A stretch of 64,000 bases of DNA from Buddleja alternifolia (lineage: Eukaryota; Streptophyta; Magnoliopsida; Lamiales; Scrophulariaceae). This document shows positions 1 to 9,646 of this stretch, piece by piece. The stretch is taken from the NCBI GenBank assembly GCA_019426215.1, contig CM033391.1, forward strand, positions 4,452,708-4,516,707, in the 5' to 3' direction. A program made the translations under genes and the position numbers. The first letter of the stretch is position 1; every line of letters starts with the position of its first letter. Below the pieces are notes generated by a model that was not told the origin of the DNA, did no database searches, and worked only from the letters and a program-made list of their open reading frames with translations.

Positions 1-1134
1 AACTTCGCAACTTAAAAATGGCCCTGGATAAATTTTGTACTATGTTATTGCTGGTTCTTTGTGATACATTTATGTTGACCGTTTCAGAGATTTTGTGTAT
101 ATCAAACTTAAATATATCAAATATATGCTACATTACTTGCAGATCTACTTCCTTTTAGAAGTTAAGAATAGTAGGTAATGTAGCTTTGACATATTTTAGG
201 TTGTGCCATTCCTTGTGCCATCCACCAGGGATGGAGTTGGAAATTTCGGCAGGGGTGGGCGGGATTGGATAAGAAAAGTATATATATTTTAATATGTAAT
301 TTTATATGCTTAAGAATTTTGCTTGTTGTATTCTTTTTTATCAAGTCATTAAGTTACTACTGCTTAAAGGTAATGTAAATTAGATCCATTTTAACTAAAT
401 ATATACAAATAATATTTTACATATTTTCATAACTAATCTCTAACAAAATACAGTTTCTACAGAAAAATGGAACGTAAGAAAACATAAAAAGCCTCGGATA
501 TATGGCGTAAAGAAACATAACCTTTCACAAAAAATATTAATTATCATTATATTCTATCAACTCTAGCTTAATAGAAATTTAATTTTGGAAACAAAACGAA
601 ATGAAAATGATATTTAATACATAAGAAATAAGAGAAATACTATAGTGGTCCTAAGTTGAGAACATAGATCCCTTCAAAAAGAGAGTTGAGAACATAGATT
701 GGGTGGTAAAGTATATGCTTATTATGCATTGAATTGAATCCCATAAACTTGGATTACACTTTAAAATTAACAATATATAGATAAATATTCACTTTTTCTA
801 AAAATTAAACATACAACTAAACTATAGAAATTATTTTCTTTCGCCACAAAATATTAAACAGCTAAACATAACCACCCAATAAAAATATGAAAATCCGACG
901 AAATAATAGAAACTTGACAATTCACCCCAACATAGAAGAATTCTTAGGTTGTTTTTTGGATCGAGGAAGTTAAAAACTATTAACTTTAAATTCATTATAT
1001 AAATCAATAAAACTTGTTTTGATGATTATATAAGTCCAGTTTCTCCTTAAATTGAAATCCTTCAAACCAATCACAAGATAAAGGTTCAAAGTTGAAAAAA
1101 GAAAAGAAAAAGATAAACATCTAATATATATATA
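1..1134. other. AT-rich intergenic DNA with a MITE relic
   Basis: No gene is visible. Around 226-270 there is a decayed element end (starting CAGGGATGGAGTTGG and running into a G-rich stretch) that resembles the left end of the element at 19984-20361. The rest is AT-rich sequence with many stops in all frames. Confidence 0.5.
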
Positions 1135-2212
1135 GGGATAATTACACTGGGATCCCGAGGTATTGCCTAATTACAAAAAATATCCCCTACTTTAATAAAT
1201 TATATCTAACATCTGTATTGAAGTAAAAATGGATGGAAAGTGACAAAAGACCTAAATGCCCTTACTGAATATTTTTTTAAAAAAGAAAAAAAATGAAAAA
1301 AAGCCGAATTACCAAATTGCCCCTTTACATCTCTATATTTACTTCTACTACCAATTTTAAAATAAAAAAACAAATTTAAAAGAAAAATACTTATATATAT
1401 ATATATGTATATATGTATGTTTTATCTTAGAAATTACTTGCGTGTGTAATTGTATGTGTCTGTGTCTGTGTGTGTGTAATTGGGTGTGTGTATGTGTGTG
1501 ACAGTGTGTGTGTGTGCTTGTAATTATGTGTGTGTGGGTGTGTGACTGTGTGCTTGCGTGTGTGTAATTTTGTGTGTGTGTATTGTTGTTGTGTGTACTG
1601 CTTGGGGATGGGGATGGGGTAGGGGAGGGGGGCAATGGGGGGTGGGGTGGAGAAGATGACACCCACCCACCCTTTCTTTCTTCCTTTGTTTTTCTTTACT
1701 TTTTTATTTATTTATAAAATAATATATTAATAAGTAATTTATTTTAGAAATTTAGTTAATTAAAATATAATTTTTAAATTCATTTATAAATTTTATAAAT
1801 TAATTTAAAATATAAAATTTAATTAAAGGAATAAAATGATATTTTACACATAATTTTTTTATTTTATAATTTTAATAATTTAGAATTTTTTTATTTTGTT
1901 GATAATAATTTTTAATTATAAATAATTATTTATATACTTTACATACACAACATTACATATAACACCTATACTTTTATAAAATATTACAAATAACACCAAA
2001 AATGTATAATTGTCCGAAAAAAGTTTGGTCTTCTGGTCCAGAAAAAGTCAGGGATATTTTTGGAAGTTCACCTAAAAATTTGACGGAACCCTAACAAAAG
2101 GTGTTCAATGTCGGATGAAATAAACGGAATGGATGTTAGATGTAATTTATTAAACTAGGGGATATTTTTTGTAATTTAGCATTACCTCAGGAGTACCCAG
2201 TGTAATTATCCC
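1135..2212. mobile_element. Non-autonomous TIR element, Mutator-like MITE
   Basis: The two ends are inverted copies of each other over roughly 90 bp. The left end reads GGGATAATTACACTGGG and the right end is its reverse complement, followed inward by matching blocks around TTACAAAAAATATCCCCT. The flanks are TA-rich, so the target duplication cannot be read cleanly. Related elements at 20580-20808 and 48958-49397 have similar ends and 8-9-bp duplications, which supports a Mutator-like origin. The interior is non-coding and carries a GT-rich tract (about 1440-1600) and AT-rich DNA. No transposase is present. Confidence 0.75.
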
Positions 2213-2949
2213 TATATATATATATATATATATATTACCCACTTATTAAAATGCTTACTCACCAAATTATCCTCAGTCACTGTTATGGGGCCCTCTCGAT
2301 AATGCACGTGGTGCATAGGAAAATTCTAAGGTGGACCGGGAGTGTTGCTCCCAATCCATTTTACACCACATATTCAAAATGAGTGGGGTGGTTTTCACAC
2401 CCACATACCTTGTGTAAACCACCCCACCCCAAGTGTTTATGTCACGCCCCGAGCTCACGAGCCCGTTGGACTAGAAAAATCTCATTGAACCCACTGAGCG
2501 TAACCTTGAGTTGGGCATTTGAATCACGGCCCAAAATAGATATTCATTGTTACACTTGAATCCTAGGGTTCTCTTTATAAATTATTTTCATTTTCTTCCT
2601 TTTTCCCATGTGGGACAAGGGCATTACAATCACCCCAAGTGAATCTTAGTCTACTTGGCACATCCCCAAACCCCATGGAGATCAAATCCGAGACATCTCC
2701 ATGTCTCATCAATTCATCCGTCCCTAGTGCTCCCACTTGACGGACTCTCTTTGTGAATCTTGTTCCCTTTCTTTGAACCCTCGCCACTACCCTATTCCTT
2801 TTGGTGATTAGCCAACTCTTGAATACTGTGGCATATCCATCTCAGTCCAATTGACCTTCGGATATAAGTTACTCCCAAGACCCGAAACATGTCTCACAAC
2901 CACGCAACTTCCGTTGCTCTCAATCATCCTCCTCACTCGAGGATAACAC

Positions 2950-3415
2950 CTTGGTCAACCCGTCCTGCGACATCCACCAAGGACTTTTCCCGCCTTGGTC
3001 AACCCGTCTTGCGACATCCTTACACCAAAGACTTTCCCGCCTTGGTCAATCCGTCTTGCGACATCCTTACACCAAGGACTTTCCCGCCTTGGTCAACCCG
3101 TCTTGCGACATCCTTACACCAAGGACTTTCCCGCCTTGGTCAACCTGTCTTGCGACATCCTTACACCAAAGACTTTCCGCCTTGGTCAACCTGTCTTGCG
3201 ACACCCTTACACCAAGGACTTTCTCGCCTTGGTTAACCCGTCTTGCGACATCCTTACACCAAGGACTTTCCCGCCTAGGTCAACCCGTCTTGCGCCATCC
3301 TTACACCAAGGACTTTCCGGCCTTGGTCAACCCGTCTTGCGACATCTTTACACCAAGGACTTTCCCGCCTTGGTCAACCCCTCTTGCGACATCTTTACAC
3401 CAAGGACTTTCCATT
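2950..3415 (+). repeat. 47-bp minisatellite, about 10 copies
   Basis: A unit containing GTCTTGCGACATCCTTACAC and CAAGGACTTTCCCGCC is repeated head to tail with a period of 47 bp, some units being 46 bp. Examples are the ACATCC starts at 3014, 3061 and 3108. Since 47 is not divisible by three, all three frames cycle through the repeat; this creates long open frames (such as 2951-3727) that are not real genes. Confidence 0.9.
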
Positions 3416-4604
3416 GGCTATCTCGGATCTTCCTACATATCTGCTCCCTGCCTACTGCATGAGCTATGTCTGATCCATCCACCAATACTTTGGTTTTTCA
3501 ATGGCAACTCGGATCCCTCACATATCTGCTTAATGCTCCCACTGCACAAGCTATGTCCGATCCATCCGCCAACAAAAACCCCGGCTCTGCGAATCTGCCT
3601 ACCCAGCTTCGCATCCTGCCACCATGACTTCCGGCTCCAAGGTCAACCCGTCTCGGCCCCATTTTCTGCCTTCATGGTTTACATCCACGTGGTCATGCCT
3701 CCACCACTCTGCCCCTTGGTCTCTTGACTACACATATCTGCCCTCTCGGCTTTCGATAATGTCACTCTGACCTCTGGCTCAGTAGATTGCTTATTGGCTC
3801 TGTAACCCTGCCTCCCTGGTCCCCAGCTTGCACGTTCTTCCTCCCTCTTGGCAACGCGAGTCTGCCCACTTGACCTCTGGCTATACGGATCTACCCCCGG
3901 CACTGCAACAGCTCCCACTGGCTTCATGTCTACCCACCCGGCAACACAAATCTGCCACCGCTGTTGCGAATCTGCCTCTGCATCTGGCACCACGATTTTT
4001 CAAGATTTTCTCGTTAACTTTCAACGGGATTACTCTTCTTTGGTTGACGATCAACCCGATCTCATCCTCCTCTATCATCTTCTCCGGCTTCACCACGACC
4101 TCAATTCGTGCTTCCTGCAATGAAATTGTCGAGCTTGATTACTCTTCCATCTCCTACTATCGTTCCCACTACGAAATCCGTGTTTAGCCAAAAATATTTC
4201 CCCATAGATCTTGATTTAGGACGTCATCTAAATCTACAACCTATGGCTCTGTTACCAGTTGTTAAGGATGGTAGCATCAGAGCACGAAGAATAATCAAGA
4301 AATGAGAAATATCTAAGCCTACCCATGAAGATAACGACACGAGGATTTTAACATGGTTCGCCATAATTGCCTACATCCACGAGCCAACCTAGACTACATC
4401 TTTATTTCTCAATGAGTGAATCAAATCGATTAAAAGAGTGAGTTCACATATTTATAATGGTGGAGAAGTCTAAAACCCTAACAAGTTAGGAAAAATATTC
4501 CTAAACAACTAGGGAATAATTCCTAACACAATAGGAAATAATTTTAATCAAAGTATGACTCAAGACATGCCAAAATAAGGAAAAACGCGTCAAAACTGCT
4601 CCAG

Positions 4605-4795
4605 CCGACGGACCTGCGCCCAGGCGCCGACTGGTCACGCCTGGGCGCCACCCTGTCCACGCCTAGGCGCCACTCTGGCCATGCCTAGGCGCCACTATGG
4701 CCACGCCTGGGCGCCGCCAGCAGTGGCCACGACCCCTTCTTCTGCGTGCCACGCCTAGGCGCGCATCTGGTTGCGCCTGGGCGCCGTTCGACTCG
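4605..4795. repeat. GC-rich short-period repeat with GGCGCC palindromes
   Basis: Variants of CACGCCTGGGCGCC recur about every 24 bp through this stretch, each carrying a GGCGCC or CCTAGGCGC palindrome. It is far more GC-rich than the surrounding AT-rich DNA. It lies inside the inverted-LTR element, and no coding function is evident. Confidence 0.65.
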
Positions 4796-6028
4796 CCCGG
4801 AATCCCCGGAACATGTTTTTTCTTCCTTTTCACGATCCAGGTCAACCACGACCCTTCTTGGCTCTATTTTGGTTTCTCTCCTTAACCCTATTTTGATCCG
4901 ACTCCACATATCCCAACATCACGCCGCGACGAGGACGTCGCTCCTCGAAGGGGGGGTGATTGTAATGCCCTTGTCCCACATGGGAAAAAGGAAGAAAATG
5001 AAAATAATTTATAAAGAGAACCCTAGGATTCAAGTGTAACAATGGATATCTATTTGGGTCGTGGTTCAAATGCCCAACTCAAGGTTACGCTCAGTGGGTT
5101 CAATGGGATTTTTCTGGTCCAACGGGCTCGTGAGGCCAGGACGTGACAGTTTATGTGGTGAAAAATGGACCGGGAGCAACACTCCCGGTCCACCATAAAA
5201 TTACCCCTGGTGCATACGCACCAGGTGCTAAAGGGATGACATGTCACCTCTTTCATTTCTTTTTTTGTTTTTGTTTTTAAATTTTTTCTAAAATCTTTCT
5301 TTTACTTCTTTCCATTTCTTTTGTCTCTTTTTTTTCTTTTTTTCAGGTTTTGTATTTGAAAATTCAAGAATTTTTTTTTGTCTTCCTCATTTTTATTTGT
5401 ATTAGTGTTGCGATTGGGTTTAAGCAAATTCATATTAATAATTCAATTCGTAGATAGGTAAAAAATTATCCAAAATTAAATGATTTATATCTTTAGATCG
5501 AACGATTCGATTAGATTGAGTTGGATTATATTTTACTTATACTCGTTAACAACTTAAATTATTTGATGTTTTAACCAAAAAAAAATATTGATAATAAAGT
5601 GTAAAATTACATAATATTATTTACAACATCAAATAAATTGAGTTGTGAGTGAATAATATTAATCTGTTTAATATTTCACTATCATTATCTAGTTTTATTT
5701 TAATCATTAAATAATTTGAGTTGTGAGCACTTCTAATTAAAATATAATCCAATTCGACCTACACGAACCGCTTGATTTGAATATATAATTATTTGGTGTC
5801 GGATTAATTTAGACTACTAATTGTACATGTCAGGTCGGTTGATTTTATAATATTAAACTATCTGAATCGAATCACATAAGCACACCAACTATTATAAATA
5901 TAGATGAGCAAGACACAATTTTTTAAACTTTTAAAACATAAAATTGAAAGAAAAACACAAAAGAGAAAAGAACAAAAACAAAAACTCAAAAAAAATAAAA
6001 AAAAATAAAGAGGTGACATGTGTCACCT

Positions 6029-7811
6029 CTACAGCACCTGGTGCGTATGCACCCGGCGCGGCTTCATGTTATGGAGTAAAATGGAAGGTATGTGACAGAC
6101 TTTGTCATAATCTTGTCCTTTTTCACCATTCACCACTCGTAATCGGTCATTGAATTCTTTGGGCATGTAGTAAATTATCAATTCTTGGAGGGTAGTGATG
6201 TGCTGCAAACCACTCGGTATCATTTCTAATTTCAAGCACCTGTCAATTTGTAATTTAGAAAGATTGGGCATTGCTCCTTCATCCACTCTCCATTTTTCTA
6301 AATTGGGTAACCCTCGGAGAAAAAGATCTTTGAGTTGTGGGAAAGCATTTGCATGGCAGATCATTTCTGTGCCCATGAATGATCTTCTATTCAAATAGAG
6401 GGACTTCAACATGGGAAACTTGCCCAATGTTTCCATTACATCTTCCTCTATTTCAGAACCCTCAAGTGACAATTCAAGCAAATTCTTACATAAGCCTGCT
6501 TCATAGCATGGCAAATTGCAGCCTATCGGACCACTGAATTCCAACTCGACGAGTGAGTGAGATATGAACAATTTCCTCAAAAGACCTGGACCTTCCTCCA
6601 CCAAACTTGAATTCCTTATATCAATACGAAGAGTTGTCTCGCGTAACTGCTGGCTCTCATTGTTGCTAATGTGTTGAACAATTACTGAAAGACTTTCCTT
6701 ATCCTCGATAGTGGCCTTCAATTTCCGTAGATTTGTCAACTTGGGGATGTCTGCAGCACAAGCAACATCACTACGGAACCCCACTAATGTCTCCAACTCA
6801 TTCAGCCCATCCAATCTCAATTTTTCTCCATTTTTGGTCTCATAATCTTCCCCCAGAAATAGATGCCTCAATCTTTTCATCTTACAAATCATATTAGGCA
6901 ATTTGAGAGTAGTATTATTATCCCCTATTTTCAAATACGGCAAATTGCATATAGACACTGGAAGCTCTACCACATCCGTACAACCCTGCAAACTCAGATA
7001 TCTCAAATGAAGTAGCTTACCTACTTCACTCAGTAATGACCTTCCATCTTCACATGCACAATGCTCAACTATTAGAATCCTAAGAAATTTGAACTTGTTG
7101 AAATTGGTTTCCCTGTCTTTAGAACTAAACAGTGAGATCTGAGACTTTACTTTCTGGAGGATCAAAAGAGATCTCATCATTGAAATTAATATCATGGAAA
7201 TCACGACCTTCATCCAAATGGAAGGCTAATCTGGGAATATCACCAATACGACTAGAAACACGATCTGTGGCTTCTTTAAAATCAATGACCTTGAGGAACC
7301 CTTCATCTTTTGCCTTTGATAAACAAAGATCTCGCATCAGATCGTGAAGACGACATGATTCGAACTTTCTATAAGCCGATGGATACTCCGGTACTTTCAC
7401 TTGAACCATACACCTAAATGCTAGTTGAGTCAAATAACGTTCCGCCACATCTCTCAGAGTTTCTCTATTTCCTTTATCTTCTGATGAAATCATTCCTTCC
7501 GCCATCCACAACAAGTACAAATCCTCTGCGGATATTTCATGATCTTCGGGAAAGCATCCTAGATAGAGGAAGCATGGCTTCAAGTAATAAGGTAAGGCAT
7601 TGTAACTCAAGTCCAACACTTGTCTCACTCTTTTGTTTTCTTCAACTCCTTCCCCATGCTTCAAGTACACTTCAATGTTCTCGTTCACCTTCTCCCAGTC
7701 ACTCAATGTTTGTTTGTGGCGCAAACTTCCTCCAATCACCGAAACTGCCAGTGGTAGACACCCGCATTTCTTTACCATTTCTCTTCCAATAGTTTCCAAT
7801 TCATCACTCAT
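6029..7811 (-). pseudogene. Truncated CC-NB-LRR (NLR) resistance gene relic
   Basis: Two overlapping minus-strand frames encode the back half of an NLR immune receptor. Frame one (7811 to 7125) has a GLPL-type motif (CLPLAVSVIGG), the RNBS-D block (CFLYLGCFPEDHEI), the WMAEG block, and LHD in place of the usual MHD. Frame two (7213 to 6029) carries the LRRs and ends near the HIPSI motif common at NLR C-termini. A frameshift at about 7125-7213 joins them. The P-loop, kinase-2 and coiled-coil parts are missing. Directly upstream is a splice-acceptor-like GGTGCAG, so the start may have been an exon border, but no NB-ARC first half is found within the window. The last residues and the TAG stop (6029-6031) are read from the TIR element. 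RPP13-like CC-NLR is the closest family by motif; almost certainly non-functional. Confidence 0.85.
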
Positions 7812-8440
7812 AAGCCCTGCACCACGACAGGGTGAACAAACTAAATTAATTAAGTCACTCCGTTCACTAAAAACTAAAATTAGATCAATAAAAAAGGTGG
7901 AAAGAAAATCAAACTTGTACTACAAATTGAAAAATTATAATTACGATGTTAATTCACCGAGGATTTGGTGAAGCCATTTCTATTCCAAAAACTTGACAAA
8001 TGTCCCAATAATTTTTTTTTTATATTATATCTCATATATTCTTTTAACTTTTAATTTTTATTTCCTATTTCTTCTCCCATATATTCTCCCTCTCTCTCAT
8101 AATATTTCCTTATTTCTCTCTCATTCTCTCTCATCTCACGCGTTCTCTTCTTTTCCCCTTATTTTTCTCTCTTTATATATCTTCTTTATTTTAATTAATT
8201 TGATGTTTATTCAAAAATTCGAATGGAAAATTCATTTTGTTTTGTATTAATTAATTTTACTAAATTTTTTTATTTTTTTTTGCCCACACATAGAGTGTGC
8301 ACCAGTTACTAGTACTTACAAATAGAAAATAAACAAGAAATTTGTTTCCAATTTTATTCACGACAAAATAAATATTAATAAAAGTTTTTAAATAAATAAT
8401 TATATATATATATATATAATCTAATCTATCTGTCTAATCT
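7812..8440. other. Intergenic DNA with pyrimidine-rich stretch
   Basis: No gene is seen. About 8030-8190 is CT-rich (many TCTCTC and TTTTCTT runs), followed by A/T runs and an AT microsatellite at about 8400-8420. The missing N-terminal half of the NLR is not here. Confidence 0.5.
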
Positions 8441-8884
8441 CAGTATAAAAAATTAAGATATTAGCGATAAAATGTCAAGTGACAATATCAAAATTGTCAT
8501 TAATTGTAAATTTTTAGTGACAAGAATTTTTTATTTTGTCACAAGAATAGGTTTTACATGTTTATTAGTGACAATATTTGGATAAAAGTTGTCACTCTTG
8601 ATAACTAGTGACAAGAAAATTGTTGTCACCATTGACAATTAATAACACATGTATAGTGACAACTTAGTGACAACAATTATAGTTGTCACTCTATTTGTAT
8701 TGTCACTCTATTTGTGTTGTCACTATACATGTGTCACCAATTGTTAATAGTGATAACTTAAAAAAAAAAAAAAAAACTCTTGTCACTAATAATGCTTATA
8801 GTGACAAAGCAAAAATTATTGTCACTAATTATGTATATTTAGTGACAATTTGAATATTGTCACTTCAAAGTTTGTCACTAATAT
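8441..8884. mobile_element. CACTA-like palindromic MITE, copy 1
   Basis: About 440 bp, built almost wholly of GTGACAA/TTGTCAC words in both orientations, so the single strand could fold into a long imperfect hairpin. The left end is CAGTATAAAAAA. The right end lacks the outermost bases and runs into an ATCT microsatellite. The body matches the copy at 9211-9646. No coding content. Confidence 0.75.
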
Positions 8885-8920
8885 CTATCTATCTATCTAT
8901 CTAATCCCTATATAAATGTG

Positions 8921-8953
<33 letters not shown>

Positions 8954-9210
8954 TATAAATAAATGTGTGAATAACTCATGTGTTTGTTTCATTGTGAAAA
9001 GACATTCATACCCTTCTAAAAATATTTAACATTTTTAGTAGTTGGAAACTAGCTAGCTACTTGATTAATTATTGATAAAGAAAAAAGAAATTCATTAGTA
9101 ATAGAACACTATTTAATTTTAAAAAAAGAATGAAATTTCTATTTTAATTTGTTTAGCAATATGACGTGCATAAACAAGTAATGAATTGTTTGAAGCTATG
9201 AATCTACTCT
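8885..9210. repeat. Microsatellites between two MITE copies
   Basis: An (ATCT)n tract lies at about 8883-8903 and an (AAT)n tract at about 8923-8953. The remainder is AT-rich spacer with no gene. Confidence 0.7.
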
Positions 9211-9646
9211 CACTACAAAAAAATAAGACATTGGTGACAAAATATCAAAGTGACAATGTCAAACTTGTCACTAATTAAAAAAATTTAATGAGAAGAACTT
9301 ATTTTTTGTCACTAAAATAAGCTCTACATGGTTAATAGTGATAAGATTTGTATAGAAGTTGTCACTTTTGATAATTAATAACAAGAAAATTGTTTGTCAC
9401 AAGTAACAACTAGTGACACACTTTTTGTGACAACTTAGTGACAACAATTTTAATTGTCACTCTATTTGTGTTGTCACTATACATGTGTCACTAATTGTCA
9501 ATAGTGACAACTTTTAAAAAGTTCTTGTCACTAACAATTCTTATTGTGACAAAGTAAAAATTATTGTCACTCACTATGTATATCTAGTGACAATTTTAAC
9601 ATTGTTACTTCAGATTTTGTCACAAATATTACTTTTTGTTGTAGTG
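9211..9646. mobile_element. CACTA-like palindromic MITE, copy 2
   Basis: The ends are CACTACAAAAAAA and TTTTTGTTGTAGTG, inverted repeats of the CACTA type. The interior is dense in GTGACAA/TTGTCAC words and similar to copy 1. The 3-bp flanks (TCT and CTT) do not form a clear TSD, so the insertion is old or the border has changed. Confidence 0.8.

Larger units (their letters stand above)
2440..5148. mobile_element. Element with inverted LTR-like ends
   Basis: The element starts TGTCACGCCCC and ends GGACGTGACA, flanked by the 5-bp direct repeat GTTTA (2435-2439 and 5149-5153). The ends at 2440-2632 and 4957-5148 are about 193-bp near-identical copies in inverted orientation. Each reads TGATTGTAATGCCC...CGTGACA when oriented alike, so each looks like an LTR with TG/CA ends. 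A purine-rich tract (AAGGGGGGG) directly precedes the right copy, as a polypurine tract would. TG/CA ends plus a 5-bp TSD indicate integrase-type insertion, but true LTRs should be direct repeats. The interior holds a 47-bp minisatellite and a GC-rich short-period repeat, and no recognisable gag or pol. Confidence 0.8.
2317..5207. mobile_element. hAT-like MITE interrupted by another element
   Basis: The 8-bp sequence TGGTGCAT flanks both sides (2309-2316 and 5208-5215). The ends are inverted copies: the left reads AATTCTAAGGTGGACCGGGAG and the right is the complement (CTCCCGGTCCACCATAAAAT). An 8-bp TSD is typical of hAT elements. A related copy sits at 58794-59004. The body of this copy is 2317-2439 plus 5154-5207; the DNA between is a separate insertion. 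Confidence 0.8.
2304..6058. mobile_element. TIR element split by nested insertions
   Basis: The sequence after 5208 (TGGTGCATACGCACCAGGTG, then ATGACATGTCACCTCTTT) is repeated in inverted orientation at about 6010-6058, giving TIRs of about 50-100 bp. The outer part of the left TIR (GCACGTGGTGCAT) lies at 2304-2316, cut off from the rest by the hAT-like MITE at 2317-5207. Without the nested DNA the element would be about 0.87 kb. Its interior (5260-5950) is AT-rich and non-coding. The outer boundary and TSD are not certain. Its right TIR overlaps the end of the NLR relic. Confidence 0.6.

Noticed and set aside
1427..1666. Minus-strand His/Thr-rich small proteins.
   Set aside because: Translation of a GT/CA microsatellite inside a MITE.
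2950..3415. CRISPR-like regularly spaced repeat.
   Set aside because: The units are contiguous 47-bp tandem copies with no unique spacers, in a plant nuclear genome.
2889..3727. Three overlapping plus-strand open frames of 115-258 codons, looking like a repeat protein.
   Set aside because: They run through the 47-bp minisatellite, which is open in all three frames; no domain and no start context.
6029..7213. Stand-alone LRR protein gene.
   Set aside because: The first 30 or so residues are out of frame with the NLR, and the rest is the frameshifted LRR part of the same relic.
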